Assembly (NCBI GenBank): GCA_964371865.1
Contig: CAYJOR010000055.1
Span: 1 to 17,586, forward strand
Origin: CAYJAZ01 sp964371865
Lineage (GTDB): Bacteria; Desulfobacterota; Desulfovibrionia; Desulfovibrionales; Desulfovibrionaceae
Length of the DNA: 17,586 nucleotides
Direction: 5' to 3'
This document shows, piece by piece, positions 7,076 to 14,221 of this stretch (position 1 is the stretch's first letter; every line of letters starts with the position of its first letter). Made by a program: the position numbers and the translations under genes. The notes under the pieces are model-generated. The model was not told the DNA's origin. It saw nothing but the letters and a program-made list of their open reading frames with translations, and searched no databases.

Positions 7076-7124
7076 TAAAAATAAGCCCCATCAAAATCTA
7101 TTTTTTAGATTGCAATGAGGCTAT
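7076..7124 (-). terminator. Rho-independent terminator downstream of recA
   Basis: On the - strand TAGCCTCATTGCAATCTA pairs with TAGATTTTGATGGGGCT through 17 positions, including wobble pairs, and is followed by TTATTTTTAT. The G-U wobbles pair only in the - strand transcript, which fits termination of recA transcription. An additional inverted repeat closer to the recA stop (GGAGAAAA at 7156-7163, inverted at 7187-7194) could form a second, weaker hairpin. Confidence 0.75.
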
Positions 7125-7204
7125 ATTTAAAGTTACTTTACATGAAAGAGCTTAAGGAGAAAAATTTATTTTATCAGAAAAACTAGTTTTCTCCGTAATA
7201 AATA

Positions 7205-8272
7205 TTATTCATCTGTACTTTCTTCGATATCTTCAGGAGTTGGTTGAAATGCTTGAGGATTCATACCTAGATGATTAATAACTTTTTGTTCTATTTCGCC
7301 ACGTAAGTCATCATTTTGATCAAGAAGAGCACGCACGTTTTCTTTACCCTGCCCCAATTTTTCTGAACCATAAGCAAACCAAGAGCCTGATTTATCTACA
7401 ATACCTGCATCAATCGCAATATCAAGAATTTCGCCTGAGCGTGAAATTCCTGTTCCCCAAATGATATCAAAGTTAGCTTCTCTGAAAGGAGGAGCCATTT
7501 TATTTTTCACAACTTTTACACGAGTACGTGAACCAAAAGATTCTTCTTTATCTTTAAGAGTTTGGATTTTTCTGATATCCATACGAACTGAAGAATAGAA
7601 TTTAAGTGCATTACCACCAGTTGTTGTTTCAGGTGAACCATAACCCATTGTACCAATTTTCATACGAATTTGGTTAATGAAAATAACACTGGTTTTTGAT
7701 TTATGGATTGTGCCTGTTAATTTTCTTAAAGCGTGAGACATAAGTCTTGCATGTCCACCAACTTGAGTTTCACCCATTTGACCTTCAAGTTCTGCTTGTG
7801 GAATTAAAGCAGCAACGGAGTCAATAACTACAAGATCAACCGCATTTGAACGAACAAGCATATCTGCAATATCAAGAGCTTGTTCACCGTGGTCAGGCTG
7901 AGCAATAAGAAGTTCAGAAGTATTAACTCCAAGTCTTTCAGCATAGCTAGTATCAAGAGCGTGTTCAGCATCAATAAATGCCGCAGTGCCGCCTTGTTTT
8001 TGACATTCAGCAATTATGTGAAGAGTAAGAGTTGTTTTACCGGATGACTCTGGGCCGAAAATTTCAGTCACTCTACCCTTTGGTACTCCATTAATTCCAA
8101 GAGCAAGGTCTAAACCAAGTGAACCAGTTGGAATAACAGGAGTTTGCACATGCACATTATCTGAAAGTTTCATAACAGCGCCTTGACCGTATTTACGTTC
8201 AATTGTTGAAAGCGCAGTTTTAAGAGCGTCTAAGCGTGCTTCTTCAGCACTTTGGGAAGGCTTCTTTGCCAT
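7205..8272 (-). CDS. recA: Recombinase A
   Basis: 355 aa, the usual length. RecA forms filaments on single-stranded DNA, drives strand exchange and stimulates LexA self-cleavage in the SOS response. Seen: Walker A GPESSGKT (73-80), catalytic Glu in DAEHALD (101-107), Walker B LVVIDSVAAL (147-156), DNA-binding loop L1 around EGQMGETQVG (163-172), loop L2 with INQIRMKIG and GSPETTTGGNALKFYSSVR, and an acidic C-terminus. A GAGGT ribosome binding site lies 8 bases before the ATG. A candidate promoter lies about 50 bp upstream, and a terminator lies downstream, so it is probably monocistronic. alaS, often a neighbour of recA, is about 9 kb away in this window. Confidence 0.99.
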   Translation of the reverse strand: MAKKPSQSAEEARLDALKTALSTIERKYGQGAVMKLSDNVHVQTPVIPTGSLGLDLALGINGVPKGRVTEIFGPESSGKTTLTLHIIAECQKQGGTAAFIDAEHALDTSYAERLGVNTSELLIAQPDHGEQALDIADMLVRSNAVDLVVIDSVAALIPQAELEGQMGETQVGGHARLMSHALRKLTGTIHKSKTSVIFINQIRMKIGTMGYGSPETTTGGNALKFYSSVRMDIRKIQTLKDKEESFGSRTRVKVVKNKMAPPFREANFDIIWGTGISRSGEILDIAIDAGIVDKSGSWFAYGSEKLGQGKENVRALLDQNDDLRGEIEQKVINHLGMNPQAFQPTPEDIEESTDE

Positions 8273-8320
8273 ATTGTTTTACCTCATGAAGGATTAAATT
8301 ATTATTGTCTAAGAAAGTGA

Positions 8321-8349
8321 AACATACTCTATTTTTCCTACTTTCGCAA
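8321..8349 (-). promoter_or_regulatory. Candidate recA promoter with overlapping dyad
   Basis: On the - strand TTGCGA (8344-8349) and TATGTT (8321-8326) are separated by exactly 17 bp, a plausible sigma-70 pair. The -35 element lies within ACTTGCGAAAGT (8340-8351), a 4+4 dyad with a 4-bp spacer, which could be a repressor site such as LexA. It does not match a LexA box I know, so the operator reading is speculative. Confidence 0.4.
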
Positions 8350-8483
8350 GTTTAATAGAGCGGAGAATTTTTGTTAAAGTGGGGCTCTCAAGCTCACACT
8401 CCTACTTAAAACTTCTATAACAATTTCAAGAAATTAGAAAATTTACCATCAAAGGAATAAAATTTATCTTGTCAGAAATCGAG

Positions 8484-8518
8484 CATAAAAAAAGTGCAGA
8501 AAACAATTCTGCACTTTT
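8484..8518 (-). terminator. Rho-independent terminator of rpsT
   Basis: Perfect 12-bp stem: AAAAGTGCAGAA (8490-8501) with TTCTGCACTTTT (8507-8518) and a 5-base loop. On the - strand the stem runs into seven consecutive T (complement of 8487-8493). It lies 24 bases after the rpsT stop codon and separates rpsT from recA. Confidence 0.92.
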
Positions 8519-8541
8519 CGTAAACAACTTTGAAGCACTAA

Positions 8542-8805
8542 TTATGCAATGTTGTTAACAGCTTTTGCAAGTCTTGATACTTTACGAGCAGCTTTTTTCC
8601 AGTGGATTACACCTTTACCTGCTACGGTATCTAGAGTAGAAGTTGCGTTTGTAAGTGCAAGAGCTGCAGCTTCTTTGTCGCCATTAGCAACAGCTGTTTT
8701 AACTGCTTTTACAACGTTTTTGATACGGGTACGTGCTGCGCGGTTACGTTCGTTACGTTTTTCGCTTTGCTTATGACGTTTGAGTGCTGACTTATGGTTT
8801 GCCAT
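8542..8805 (-). CDS. rpsT: 30S ribosomal protein S20
   Basis: 87 aa, the normal S20 size. S20 binds 16S rRNA early in assembly of the small subunit. Seen: the N-terminal MANHKSALKRHKQSEKRNER motif and a very basic, helix-rich body rich in Lys, Arg and Ala, including VIHWKKAARKVSRLAKAVN near the C-terminus. A strong AAGGAGA ribosome binding site precedes the ATG. It has its own consensus promoter and terminator, so it is a single-gene transcript. The leader of about 75 nt holds a 14-bp palindrome. Confidence 0.98.
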   Translation of the reverse strand: MANHKSALKRHKQSEKRNERNRAARTRIKNVVKAVKTAVANGDKEAAALALTNATSTLDTVAGKGVIHWKKAARKVSRLAKAVNNIA

Positions 8806-8850
8806 GCTGTCTCCTTAAGAAATTGTTGGAAATGTATTTCGATTAATAAT

Positions 8851-8864
8851 CAAGTTTTAACTTG
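8851..8864. promoter_or_regulatory. Palindrome in the rpsT 5' leader
   Basis: CAAGTTTTAACTTG is a perfect 14-bp palindrome about 46 bp before the rpsT start and downstream of its promoter. It would lie in the mRNA leader. S20 is autoregulated translationally in E. coli; whether this palindrome has such a role is unknown. Confidence 0.3.
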
Positions 8865-8887
8865 TAAAATCCTTTTTTCGAGCAATT

Positions 8888-8915
8888 ATTATAAGGAAAT
8901 TATAAAACTTGTCAA
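8888..8915 (-). promoter_or_regulatory. Consensus sigma-70 promoter of rpsT
   Basis: TTGACA (complement of 8910-8915) and TATAAT (complement of 8888-8893), both exact consensus hexamers, are separated by 16 bp on the - strand. This is the strongest housekeeping promoter in the window, as expected for a ribosomal protein gene. The transcript would start near 8881. Confidence 0.88.
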
Positions 8916-9070
8916 GCCTCTGTCATGTATTAATTTAAATTTTTTTACAAGTCAAACTTCAAGGGAAAAAACAAGTTAAACCAGCTTCATAGATGATTTA
9001 ATTTTGAAAATTCCCTTAAAATTCAAGACTTTTATAAAATTTAATTTAAAGTTTTTCTTAATTATCTGCT

Positions 9071-10759
9071 TTAAACAAGCAACATATCGTTCAATGAACC
9101 ACCCGCAGGAACCATTGGATATACATTTTCTTCACGCACTACCTGCACATCAATAATTGCTGCTTTTGGTGATGCAAGAGCTTTTTCTAGAGTAGGAACT
9201 AGCTCTTCTCTTGTTGTGATTTTATATCCTTCTGCGCCATAAGCTTCTGCAAGAAGTGGGAAGTTTGGTTGATCTGTCATCGGAGTAGAAGCATAGTTCT
9301 TTTTATAGAAAAGTTCTTGCCATTGGCGAACCATTCCAAGATATGAATTGTTCAAGATAAGAATTTTCACAGGAAGGTTATTACTTACTGCTGTCATAAG
9401 TTCTTGAATATTCATTTGAATCGAACCATCGCCGGCTATATCGATAACAAGTTTGTCAGGGAAAGCGCATTGTGCACCGATTGCAGCAGGTAAGCCATAT
9501 CCCATAGTTCCAAGACCGCCTGAAGTCAAGAAAGTGCGTGGCTCATTTACATTTAAGAACTGCGCTGCCCACATTTGGTTTTGCCCAACTTCTGTTGTGA
9601 AGATAGCATCACCTTTTGTGATTTCTTTTACTGCTTCGATAACTTCTTGAGGTTTTAGTTCATCAGTGCTTTCATGGTAAGCAAGAGGATGTTCTTTTTT
9701 CCAAGTCTGTAGTTGTTCTCTCCATGCGCTTGAGTCAGTAATTTCTTCCGGTGCTTTAGCTTTCATTGCTTCTAGCATACCGATAAGAGCTTCTTTACAG
9801 TCGCCAACTACTGGCACATCAACAGCAATATTTTTACGGATACTTGTTGGATCTATATCAATATGAACAATTTTAGCTTTTTTCGCGAAAGTTTTTACAG
9901 CACCTGTAACCCTATCATCGAAACGAGCACCAACAGCAATAATTAAATCTGCGTTTGATACCGCTTGGTTAGCTGTGTAAGTTCCGTGCATTCCAAGCAT
10001 ACCGATGAACAAGTCATCATCGCTAGGATATACGCCTAAGCCCATAAGAGTTGAGCTTACTGGAATTGAGTAAGTATTTGCTAGTTCACGAAGTTCTTCA
10101 TGCGCGTTCGCTATAATAGCGCCGCCACCTACCAATAACATCGGTGCTTTTGCTTTTGCAAGCAAGTCACATGATTTACGGATTTGGTGAGGGTTCGGCT
10201 TAACTGTAGGATTATAAGAACGCATATAGACTGTTTCAGGATATTCAAAAGTAGTTTTTTGATTCATCATATCTTTTGGAAGATCTATAAGAACCGGCCC
10301 CGGTCTACCTGTACGAGCAAGATGGAATGCTTGCTTAACTGTAAGAGCAAGCTTACTTACATCTTTAACAAGATAGTTGTGCTTTGTACATGAACGAGTA
10401 ATGCCTAGAATATCAACTTCTTGGAAAGCGTCGTTACCAATCAAATGAGTATGTACTTGACCTGTAAAAATAACCATTGGAATAGAATCACAATAAGCAG
10501 TTGCAATACCTGTGACAGTATTTGTTGCGCCTGGACCTGAAGTTACCAGACAAACACCGACTTTTCCTGTTGCTCTTGCATAGCCATCAGCCGCATGAGC
10601 TGCGCCCTGTTCATGACGCACAAGGACGTGATTAACTTCTGGGTGATTTGTCATTTCGTGATAAAGATCAAGCACAGCACCGCCGGGATACCCGAAAATT
10701 GTGTCTACACCTTCTTTTTTTAGACATTCCATTATAATCTGACAACCGGTCATTTTCAT
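9071..10759 (-). CDS. ilvB: Acetolactate synthase, large (catalytic) subunit
   Basis: 562 aa. Condenses pyruvate (or pyruvate with 2-oxobutyrate) to acetohydroxy acids, the first common step of valine, leucine and isoleucine synthesis, using thiamine diphosphate, Mg2+ and FAD. Seen: FGYPGGAVLDLYHE, the catalytic Glu50 in RHEQGAAHAADGYAR, the central FAD domain, and the ThDP/Mg motif GDGS (443-446) ending in LILNN (467-471), followed by YLGMVRQWQELF, typical of biosynthetic acetolactate synthases. Start: an in-frame ATG at 10777 overlaps the Shine-Dalgarno itself; AGGAAGG lies 8 bases before the ATG at 10759, so I prefer that. No ilvN (regulatory subunit) gene adjoins it: about 265 gene-free bases follow to rpsT, without a clear terminator. 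Confidence 0.96.
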   Translation of the reverse strand: MKMTGCQIIMECLKKEGVDTIFGYPGGAVLDLYHEMTNHPEVNHVLVRHEQGAAHAADGYARATGKVGVCLVTSGPGATNTVTGIATAYCDSIPMVIFTGQVHTHLIGNDAFQEVDILGITRSCTKHNYLVKDVSKLALTVKQAFHLARTGRPGPVLIDLPKDMMNQKTTFEYPETVYMRSYNPTVKPNPHQIRKSCDLLAKAKAPMLLVGGGAIIANAHEELRELANTYSIPVSSTLMGLGVYPSDDDLFIGMLGMHGTYTANQAVSNADLIIAVGARFDDRVTGAVKTFAKKAKIVHIDIDPTSIRKNIAVDVPVVGDCKEALIGMLEAMKAKAPEEITDSSAWREQLQTWKKEHPLAYHESTDELKPQEVIEAVKEITKGDAIFTTEVGQNQMWAAQFLNVNEPRTFLTSGGLGTMGYGLPAAIGAQCAFPDKLVIDIAGDGSIQMNIQELMTAVSNNLPVKILILNNSYLGMVRQWQELFYKKNYASTPMTDQPNFPLLAEAYGAEGYKITTREELVPTLEKALASPKAAIIDVQVVREENVYPMVPAGGSLNDMLLV

Positions 10760-10803
10760 AGTATTTACCTTCCTCATCTCGCTAAAATATCTTGTAATGA
10801 CAG

Positions 10804-10832
10804 ACTATAAATTTTCTTTAGTGGAAAGTCAA
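10804..10832 (-). promoter_or_regulatory. Probable sigma-70 promoter of ilvB
   Basis: TTGACT (complement of 10827-10832) and TATAGT (complement of 10804-10809) are spaced by 17 bp on the - strand. Transcription would start near 10797, leaving a leader of only about 38 nt. That is too short for a leucine/valine-rich attenuator peptide, so classical attenuation of ilvB is not apparent. Confidence 0.75.
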
Positions 10833-10920
10833 TTCAATGTTTACATCATTTATGTTTTATTTCTATAATTTTGAAGATATCTTAATTTATGAAATACACT
10901 TTCTTTTCAAGAAAACACTT

Positions 10921-10956
10921 AAAAAGAGAAAATCCGCGCTTTTTACGGCACGGATT
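10921..10956 (-). terminator. Rho-independent terminator downstream of fliF and the 68-aa ORF
   Basis: On the - strand AATCCGTGC pairs with GCGCGGATT (9 bp, one wobble) around an 8-base loop and is followed by TTCTCTTTTT. It lies 65 bases after the stop of the 68-aa ORF and closes the fliF transcription unit. Confidence 0.85.
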
Positions 10957-11020
10957 CGCTCAGGTACATCTATTTTTTTGTGGAGAAACTAAGTTGAGTT
11001 TCTAAATTTGTTTTTGAGTG

Positions 11021-11227
11021 TTATTCTACTTCCATCCATTTTCTTAGGATAAGAATTGACATTTCAAAATTTCTTTCGGCTCTGCTGAGCGTAATAGTTT
11101 TCAGTTCTTCTATTCTCTGTCGGGTTTCTACAATGCCAATAGCTTTTGTTCTAGAGTTAGCCGGCAGAGTATTATTCTGGATACTATTTTGCTCGGCAGG
11201 GCTAAGCTGCTTTTGCTTTTGAGTCAT
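11021..11227 (-). CDS. Small protein resembling the FliG-binding C-terminal tail of FliF
   Basis: 68 aa. Residues 29-65 align without any gap to residues 515-551 of FliF encoded just upstream, with about 15 of 37 positions identical, including AERN, a later Glu and Ile, and the R.WM ending (Trp64-Met65). In FliF this extreme C-terminal helix pair binds the N-terminal domain of the motor protein FliG. The first 28 residues are Gln/Asn/Ser-rich and unlike FliF; there is no membrane segment. The ATG overlaps the last 26 nt of fliF in another frame, with a GAGGG ribosome binding site inside fliF 9 bases before it, suggesting translational coupling. A terminator follows. It may be a detached, diverged duplicate of the FliF tail acting on FliG, or a decaying remnant. 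The similarity is seen directly; the function is inferred. Confidence 0.7.
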   Translation of the reverse strand: MTQKQKQLSPAEQNSIQNNTLPANSRTKAIGIVETRQRIEELKTITLSRAERNFEMSILILRKWMEVE

Positions 11228-12881
11228 GCATCCATTCCCTCACAACTGAAATTGTTTGTTCCATGTTACGCTCTGCAAGTTGAAGAGCTTTTAGTTTTAT
11301 GTCTTCAAGACTTAGATGATCTTCTACTACATAGACTGCTGATTCTGCAATTGCTTGTTGTGAAAGTTTTTCTTTCATTTCAATACGTTTTGCTTCTTCT
11401 TCTTGAGCTTCATAAAGAGCATATTGTTCTTCGGCAGCCGGTAAACCTTCTAGTCCTTCTAGAATTTCTCCACCCTCAACTCGTGGACGGATAAGGTTCA
11501 TTACAATCGGTCTGATAATAATCATGATGAATAGGAAGATAAGAAGAGCTGTAAGAATTGGTTTTATCATTCTGCTTGCAAAGTCTGCAAGAAGTTCAGC
11601 TGGATTTGTTTCCTTGAGTAAATCATTTTCACCGAAAGCAATGTTATTTACTTCTATAGTATCCCCGCGAGTTGCATCAAAGCCTACTGCATTTGCTACA
11701 AGTTGACGAATGCTTGCAAGTTCTTCTTCTGTACGTGGAACGTATGTATAGCCGCCATTTTCATCTACTATATAACTTCCATCAACAGCAACAGCGATTG
11801 ATAAACGATTCACTGAACCCATTTGACCAATAATATTTTCTTCAATTTTATTGATTTCGTAGTTAGTAGTACGCTGCTCTCTTTGACCTGTTTGAGTAGA
11901 TACTGATTCAGAAAGTCCATCACCTCGGAAGTTAGCATCTGGTGAGCCACCTTCTAAATTCGCTGAACCTGTTTGAGTTTCTTCACTTCTTTGTTCTGAA
12001 CGAATTACTTGACTTTCAGGATCAAAGCTTTCTCTACGTAAGGTGCGTTGGCTGTAATCAAGGTCTGCATTAACTTTTGCTATTGCTTTACCTGGGCCTA
12101 AAATTGGTGAAAGGAGTTGGTTAATATTGCTTTCAAGAATGCTTTCAAAGCGCATGCGGTATTCTAATTGAGTATTATTTGCGCCTAAACCTTCTTCATC
12201 AGGAATATAGATTGCTCTACCTGAACTATCAGCAATAGAAACGTGAGTTCTATCAAGGCCTTCAATCGACATAATCATTAAGTTTACGATACCGTTAACT
12301 TCTGACGGAGTCATTTTTTTACTTCCATTTTGTAGACGTAGTACAACAGAAGCAGAAGGAACCTGCTGTTCTTCAATAAACAAGCTTCTTTCAGGAATAA
12401 CTAAGTGTACACGAGCACTTTCAACGTTTGGCAACTCTCCAAGAGTACGAGCAAGTTCACCTTGAAGCGCTCTTTGATAGTTGATACGTTGAACAAACTC
12501 GGTTTGACCCATTTGAACTTCATCAAATATTTCAAACCCAATACCGGAACCTACTAAATTGCCTTCACCAGCAATTCTCACACGTAAGTTATAAACCATA
12601 TCTTCCGGCACAGTAACTGTTTTTCCTGCATCTGTTAATTGATAAGCGATATTTTCGCTCTCTAGATATGTAACAACCTTATTTGCATCTTCACTTGCTA
12701 GGTTTGTATACAATACTTGGTAGCTAGGCTTGTTTAGCCATAATACAAACAAAATAAATGCTGTAATAACTACAAGTGTCATACCTAATACAAGCATGCG
12801 CTGGTTTGAACCAAGTTTACCCCAAAAGCTTCTAGCTTTCGTGGTTGCGGTGTCTACCATGTTAGTTTTTGGTGTATCCAT
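11202..12881 (-). CDS. fliF: Flagellar MS-ring protein FliF
   Basis: 559 aa, normal length. FliF oligomerises in the inner membrane into the MS-ring, on which the rod, export gate and C-ring are built. Seen: N-terminal transmembrane helix (about 29-49), the YscJ/FliF domain (about 50-225) with QGELARTLGELPNVESARVH and LVIPERSLF, a linker-rich periplasmic domain with a low-complexity Ser/Gln/Gly section (about 293-340), a second transmembrane helix (about 440-464), then an acidic cytoplasmic tail ending in the FliG-binding motif AERN...VREWM (about 536-551). An AGGAGA ribosome binding site precedes the ATG. A consensus sigma-54 promoter lies 50-65 bp upstream. Unusually, neither fliE nor fliG adjoins it: upstream is the divergent flgF operon, downstream a 68-aa ORF and a terminator. 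Confidence 0.97.
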   Translation of the reverse strand: MDTPKTNMVDTATTKARSFWGKLGSNQRMLVLGMTLVVITAFILFVLWLNKPSYQVLYTNLASEDANKVVTYLESENIAYQLTDAGKTVTVPEDMVYNLRVRIAGEGNLVGSGIGFEIFDEVQMGQTEFVQRINYQRALQGELARTLGELPNVESARVHLVIPERSLFIEEQQVPSASVVLRLQNGSKKMTPSEVNGIVNLMIMSIEGLDRTHVSIADSSGRAIYIPDEEGLGANNTQLEYRMRFESILESNINQLLSPILGPGKAIAKVNADLDYSQRTLRRESFDPESQVIRSEQRSEETQTGSANLEGGSPDANFRGDGLSESVSTQTGQREQRTTNYEINKIEENIIGQMGSVNRLSIAVAVDGSYIVDENGGYTYVPRTEEELASIRQLVANAVGFDATRGDTIEVNNIAFGENDLLKETNPAELLADFASRMIKPILTALLIFLFIMIIIRPIVMNLIRPRVEGGEILEGLEGLPAAEEQYALYEAQEEEAKRIEMKEKLSQQAIAESAVYVVEDHLSLEDIKLKALQLAERNMEQTISVVREWMHDSKAKAA

Positions 12882-12930
12882 AGTGTTCTCCTAATGCGTG
12901 TCAAAAATAAATAGAATGTATGTTTGACAT

Positions 12931-12946
12931 TGCAAAGAGTGTGCCA
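12931..12946 (-). promoter_or_regulatory. Sigma-54 promoter of fliF
   Basis: On the - strand TGGCACACTCTTTGCA matches the sigma-54 consensus TGGCAC-N5-TTGC exactly, with the favoured purine after TGGCAC and A after TTGC. It is about 50 bp from the fliF start codon, with transcription expected to begin near 12920. Sigma-54 control requires an AAA+ activator of the NtrC/FlrC/FlgR type, whose sites would lie in the shared region up to the opposite promoter. Confidence 0.9.
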
Positions 12947-13048
12947 TTTTCTAAAACCCCTGTATTCATCAAAAATGAGTTTTATAACATACTGTTAACA
13001 TTATTAAATTTTTATCAAAAACTACTGTCAAATTAAAGACTTAATAGT
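12947..13048. promoter_or_regulatory. Shared upstream region between divergent sigma-54 promoters (possible activator sites)
   Basis: About 100 bp lie between the two TGGCAC elements. The stretch is AT-rich and includes a TGTTAACA palindrome near 12988-12995, next to a partial direct repeat. An enhancer-binding activator serving both promoters could bind here or downstream; I cannot define a site with confidence. Confidence 0.3.
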
Positions 13049-13064
13049 TGGCACGCTTATTGCT
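13049..13064 (+). promoter_or_regulatory. Sigma-54 promoter of the flgFGAH operon
   Basis: TGGCACGCTTATTGCT matches the sigma-54 consensus TGGCAC-N5-TTGC exactly, with G after TGGCAC and T after TTGC. It lies 63 bp before the flgF start, so transcription should begin near 13075 with a leader of about 50 nt. It is back to back with the fliF sigma-54 promoter. Confidence 0.92.
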
Positions 13065-13126
13065 ATAGTACATTTATAAATATAAAATCAAAACTCAAAG
13101 AAAGCAATTTTTCTCGAGGGGGCTAT

Positions 13127-14073
13127 ATGCAAAATGGAGTATATACTGGACTCTTTGGCGCTTTAAGTGCCGAACACCGTTTAGCTATTATTACAAACAA
13201 CTTAGCTAACGTGAATACTACCGGTTATAAAAATGACAAAGTAGCTTTTAAGGATACTATGATTCACTTTGCTCATGACTATGCACGTGAACCATTAGAG
13301 AATCTTCGTTCAAAACCACTCTTTCCTGAAGCTCATCTTCTTTCAAGAGTACGTCTAGCAGTTGAGAAGACTGATTTCTCTCAAGGCTCAACAGCGCATA
13401 CAGGAAATCCGCTTGACGTTTCACTTGCAGGGGATGGATTCTTCAATATTCTTACCCCACAAGGACAGATGTACACACGTAACGGAGCTCTTAGTCAAAA
13501 TGCTGACGGAACTTTAATTACAAAACAAGGCTACGCAGTTCTTGGTGAAGGTGGACCTATTGTTATNNNNNNNNNNNNNNNNNNNNNNNNNNNNNNNNNN
13601 NNNNNNNNNNNNNNNNNNNNNNNNNNNNNNNNNNNNNNNNNNNNNNNNNNNNNNNNNNNNNNNNNNCTTTAATTACAAAACAAGGCTACGCAGTTCTTGG
13701 TGAAGGTGGACCTATTGTTATCCCAGAAGGAACCAATAAAGTCATTATTTCTGAAGATGGTAGAGTGTTTGCCGACGAAGAGGAAATAGCAACTTTTCAA
13801 ATTACTGCCTTTGAAGATCCATCAAGAGATATGGAAAAAGTAGGTATGAACCTTTACAAAGTTCGTGATGGAGCAGCTCCTGTCATAGAAGATGCGTTTG
13901 AAAATGGTTTAGTGATACAGCAAGGCTCTATTGAAAAAGCAAACGTAAACGTTGTTACAGAAATGGTTAAAATGATTGAAGTTCAAAGAACATTTGAAGC
14001 CAACAGTAAAGTTATGCAAACCGCTCATGCTTTAGATACTGAAGTTATCAGTAAAGTTGGAAGAGCTAAATAG
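13127..14073 (+). CDS. flgF: Flagellar basal-body rod protein FlgF (intact after correcting a scaffold gap)
   Basis: FlgF is a proximal-rod subunit exported through the flagellar type III gate. As given, the gene is interrupted by 100 N and appears frameshifted. The 55 bases before the gap (13512-13566) are identical to the 55 after it (13667-13721). Collapsing that overlap removes 155 bases and restores one frame of 263 aa, the expected length. Seen: the N-terminal rod motif ITNNLANVNTTGYK, the central GNPLDVSLAGDGFF motif with MYTRNGALSQNADG, and the C-terminal rod motif NVVTEMVKMIEVQRTFEANS with MQTAHALD. A GAGGGGG ribosome binding site precedes the ATG. It is the first gene of flgF-flgG-flgA-flgH, behind a sigma-54 promoter. 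FlgF and FlgG are paralogues; FlgF is assigned by length, position and divergence from the FlgG that follows. Confidence 0.93.
13512..13566 (+). repeat. 55-bp contig-end overlap, left copy
   Basis: Identical to 13667-13721 over all 55 bases, ending exactly where the N run begins. A 55-base identity fits an unmerged assembly k-mer overlap better than a biological duplication. Confidence 0.9.
13567..13666. other. Scaffold gap of exactly 100 N
   Basis: A run of 100 N, the conventional placeholder for a gap of unknown size. Because the flanks overlap by 55 bp and collapsing them restores the flgF frame, there is probably no missing sequence here. Confidence 0.97.
13667..13721 (+). repeat. 55-bp contig-end overlap, right copy
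   Basis: Identical to 13512-13566 and starting exactly at the end of the N run. See the flgF entry for the corrected reading frame. Confidence 0.9.
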
Positions 14074-14221
14074 CTATATGTTTCTAGATTAATTCTTTTG
14101 CGCTTTTGACATTTATCGCAAGGTAAGAAGATGATTCTTTGTTGAAGCGTCTACAAAATTTATTCACTTGGAAACACACTCGAATGAAAATAAACTTTAC
14201 CCTTTATAAGGAGAAAATATT

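Noticed and set aside
8549..8776. ORF on the + strand opposite rpsT
   Set aside because: It is an antisense shadow of rpsT, whose basic S20 protein and ribosome binding site are unambiguous.
11189..11494. Leucine-rich ORF opposite the fliF end
   Set aside because: Its Leu-rich composition is a by-product of Glu/Gln codons of FliF read in antisense.
13127..13672. flgF as a truncated or frameshifted pseudogene
   Set aside because: The 55-bp identical flanks and the 155-base correction restore an intact frame, so the break is technical.
14074..14221. Promoter between flgF and flgG
   Set aside because: I found no sigma-54 or sigma-28 match; only a weak TTGCG/CGCAA inverted pair is visible, so I assign no site.
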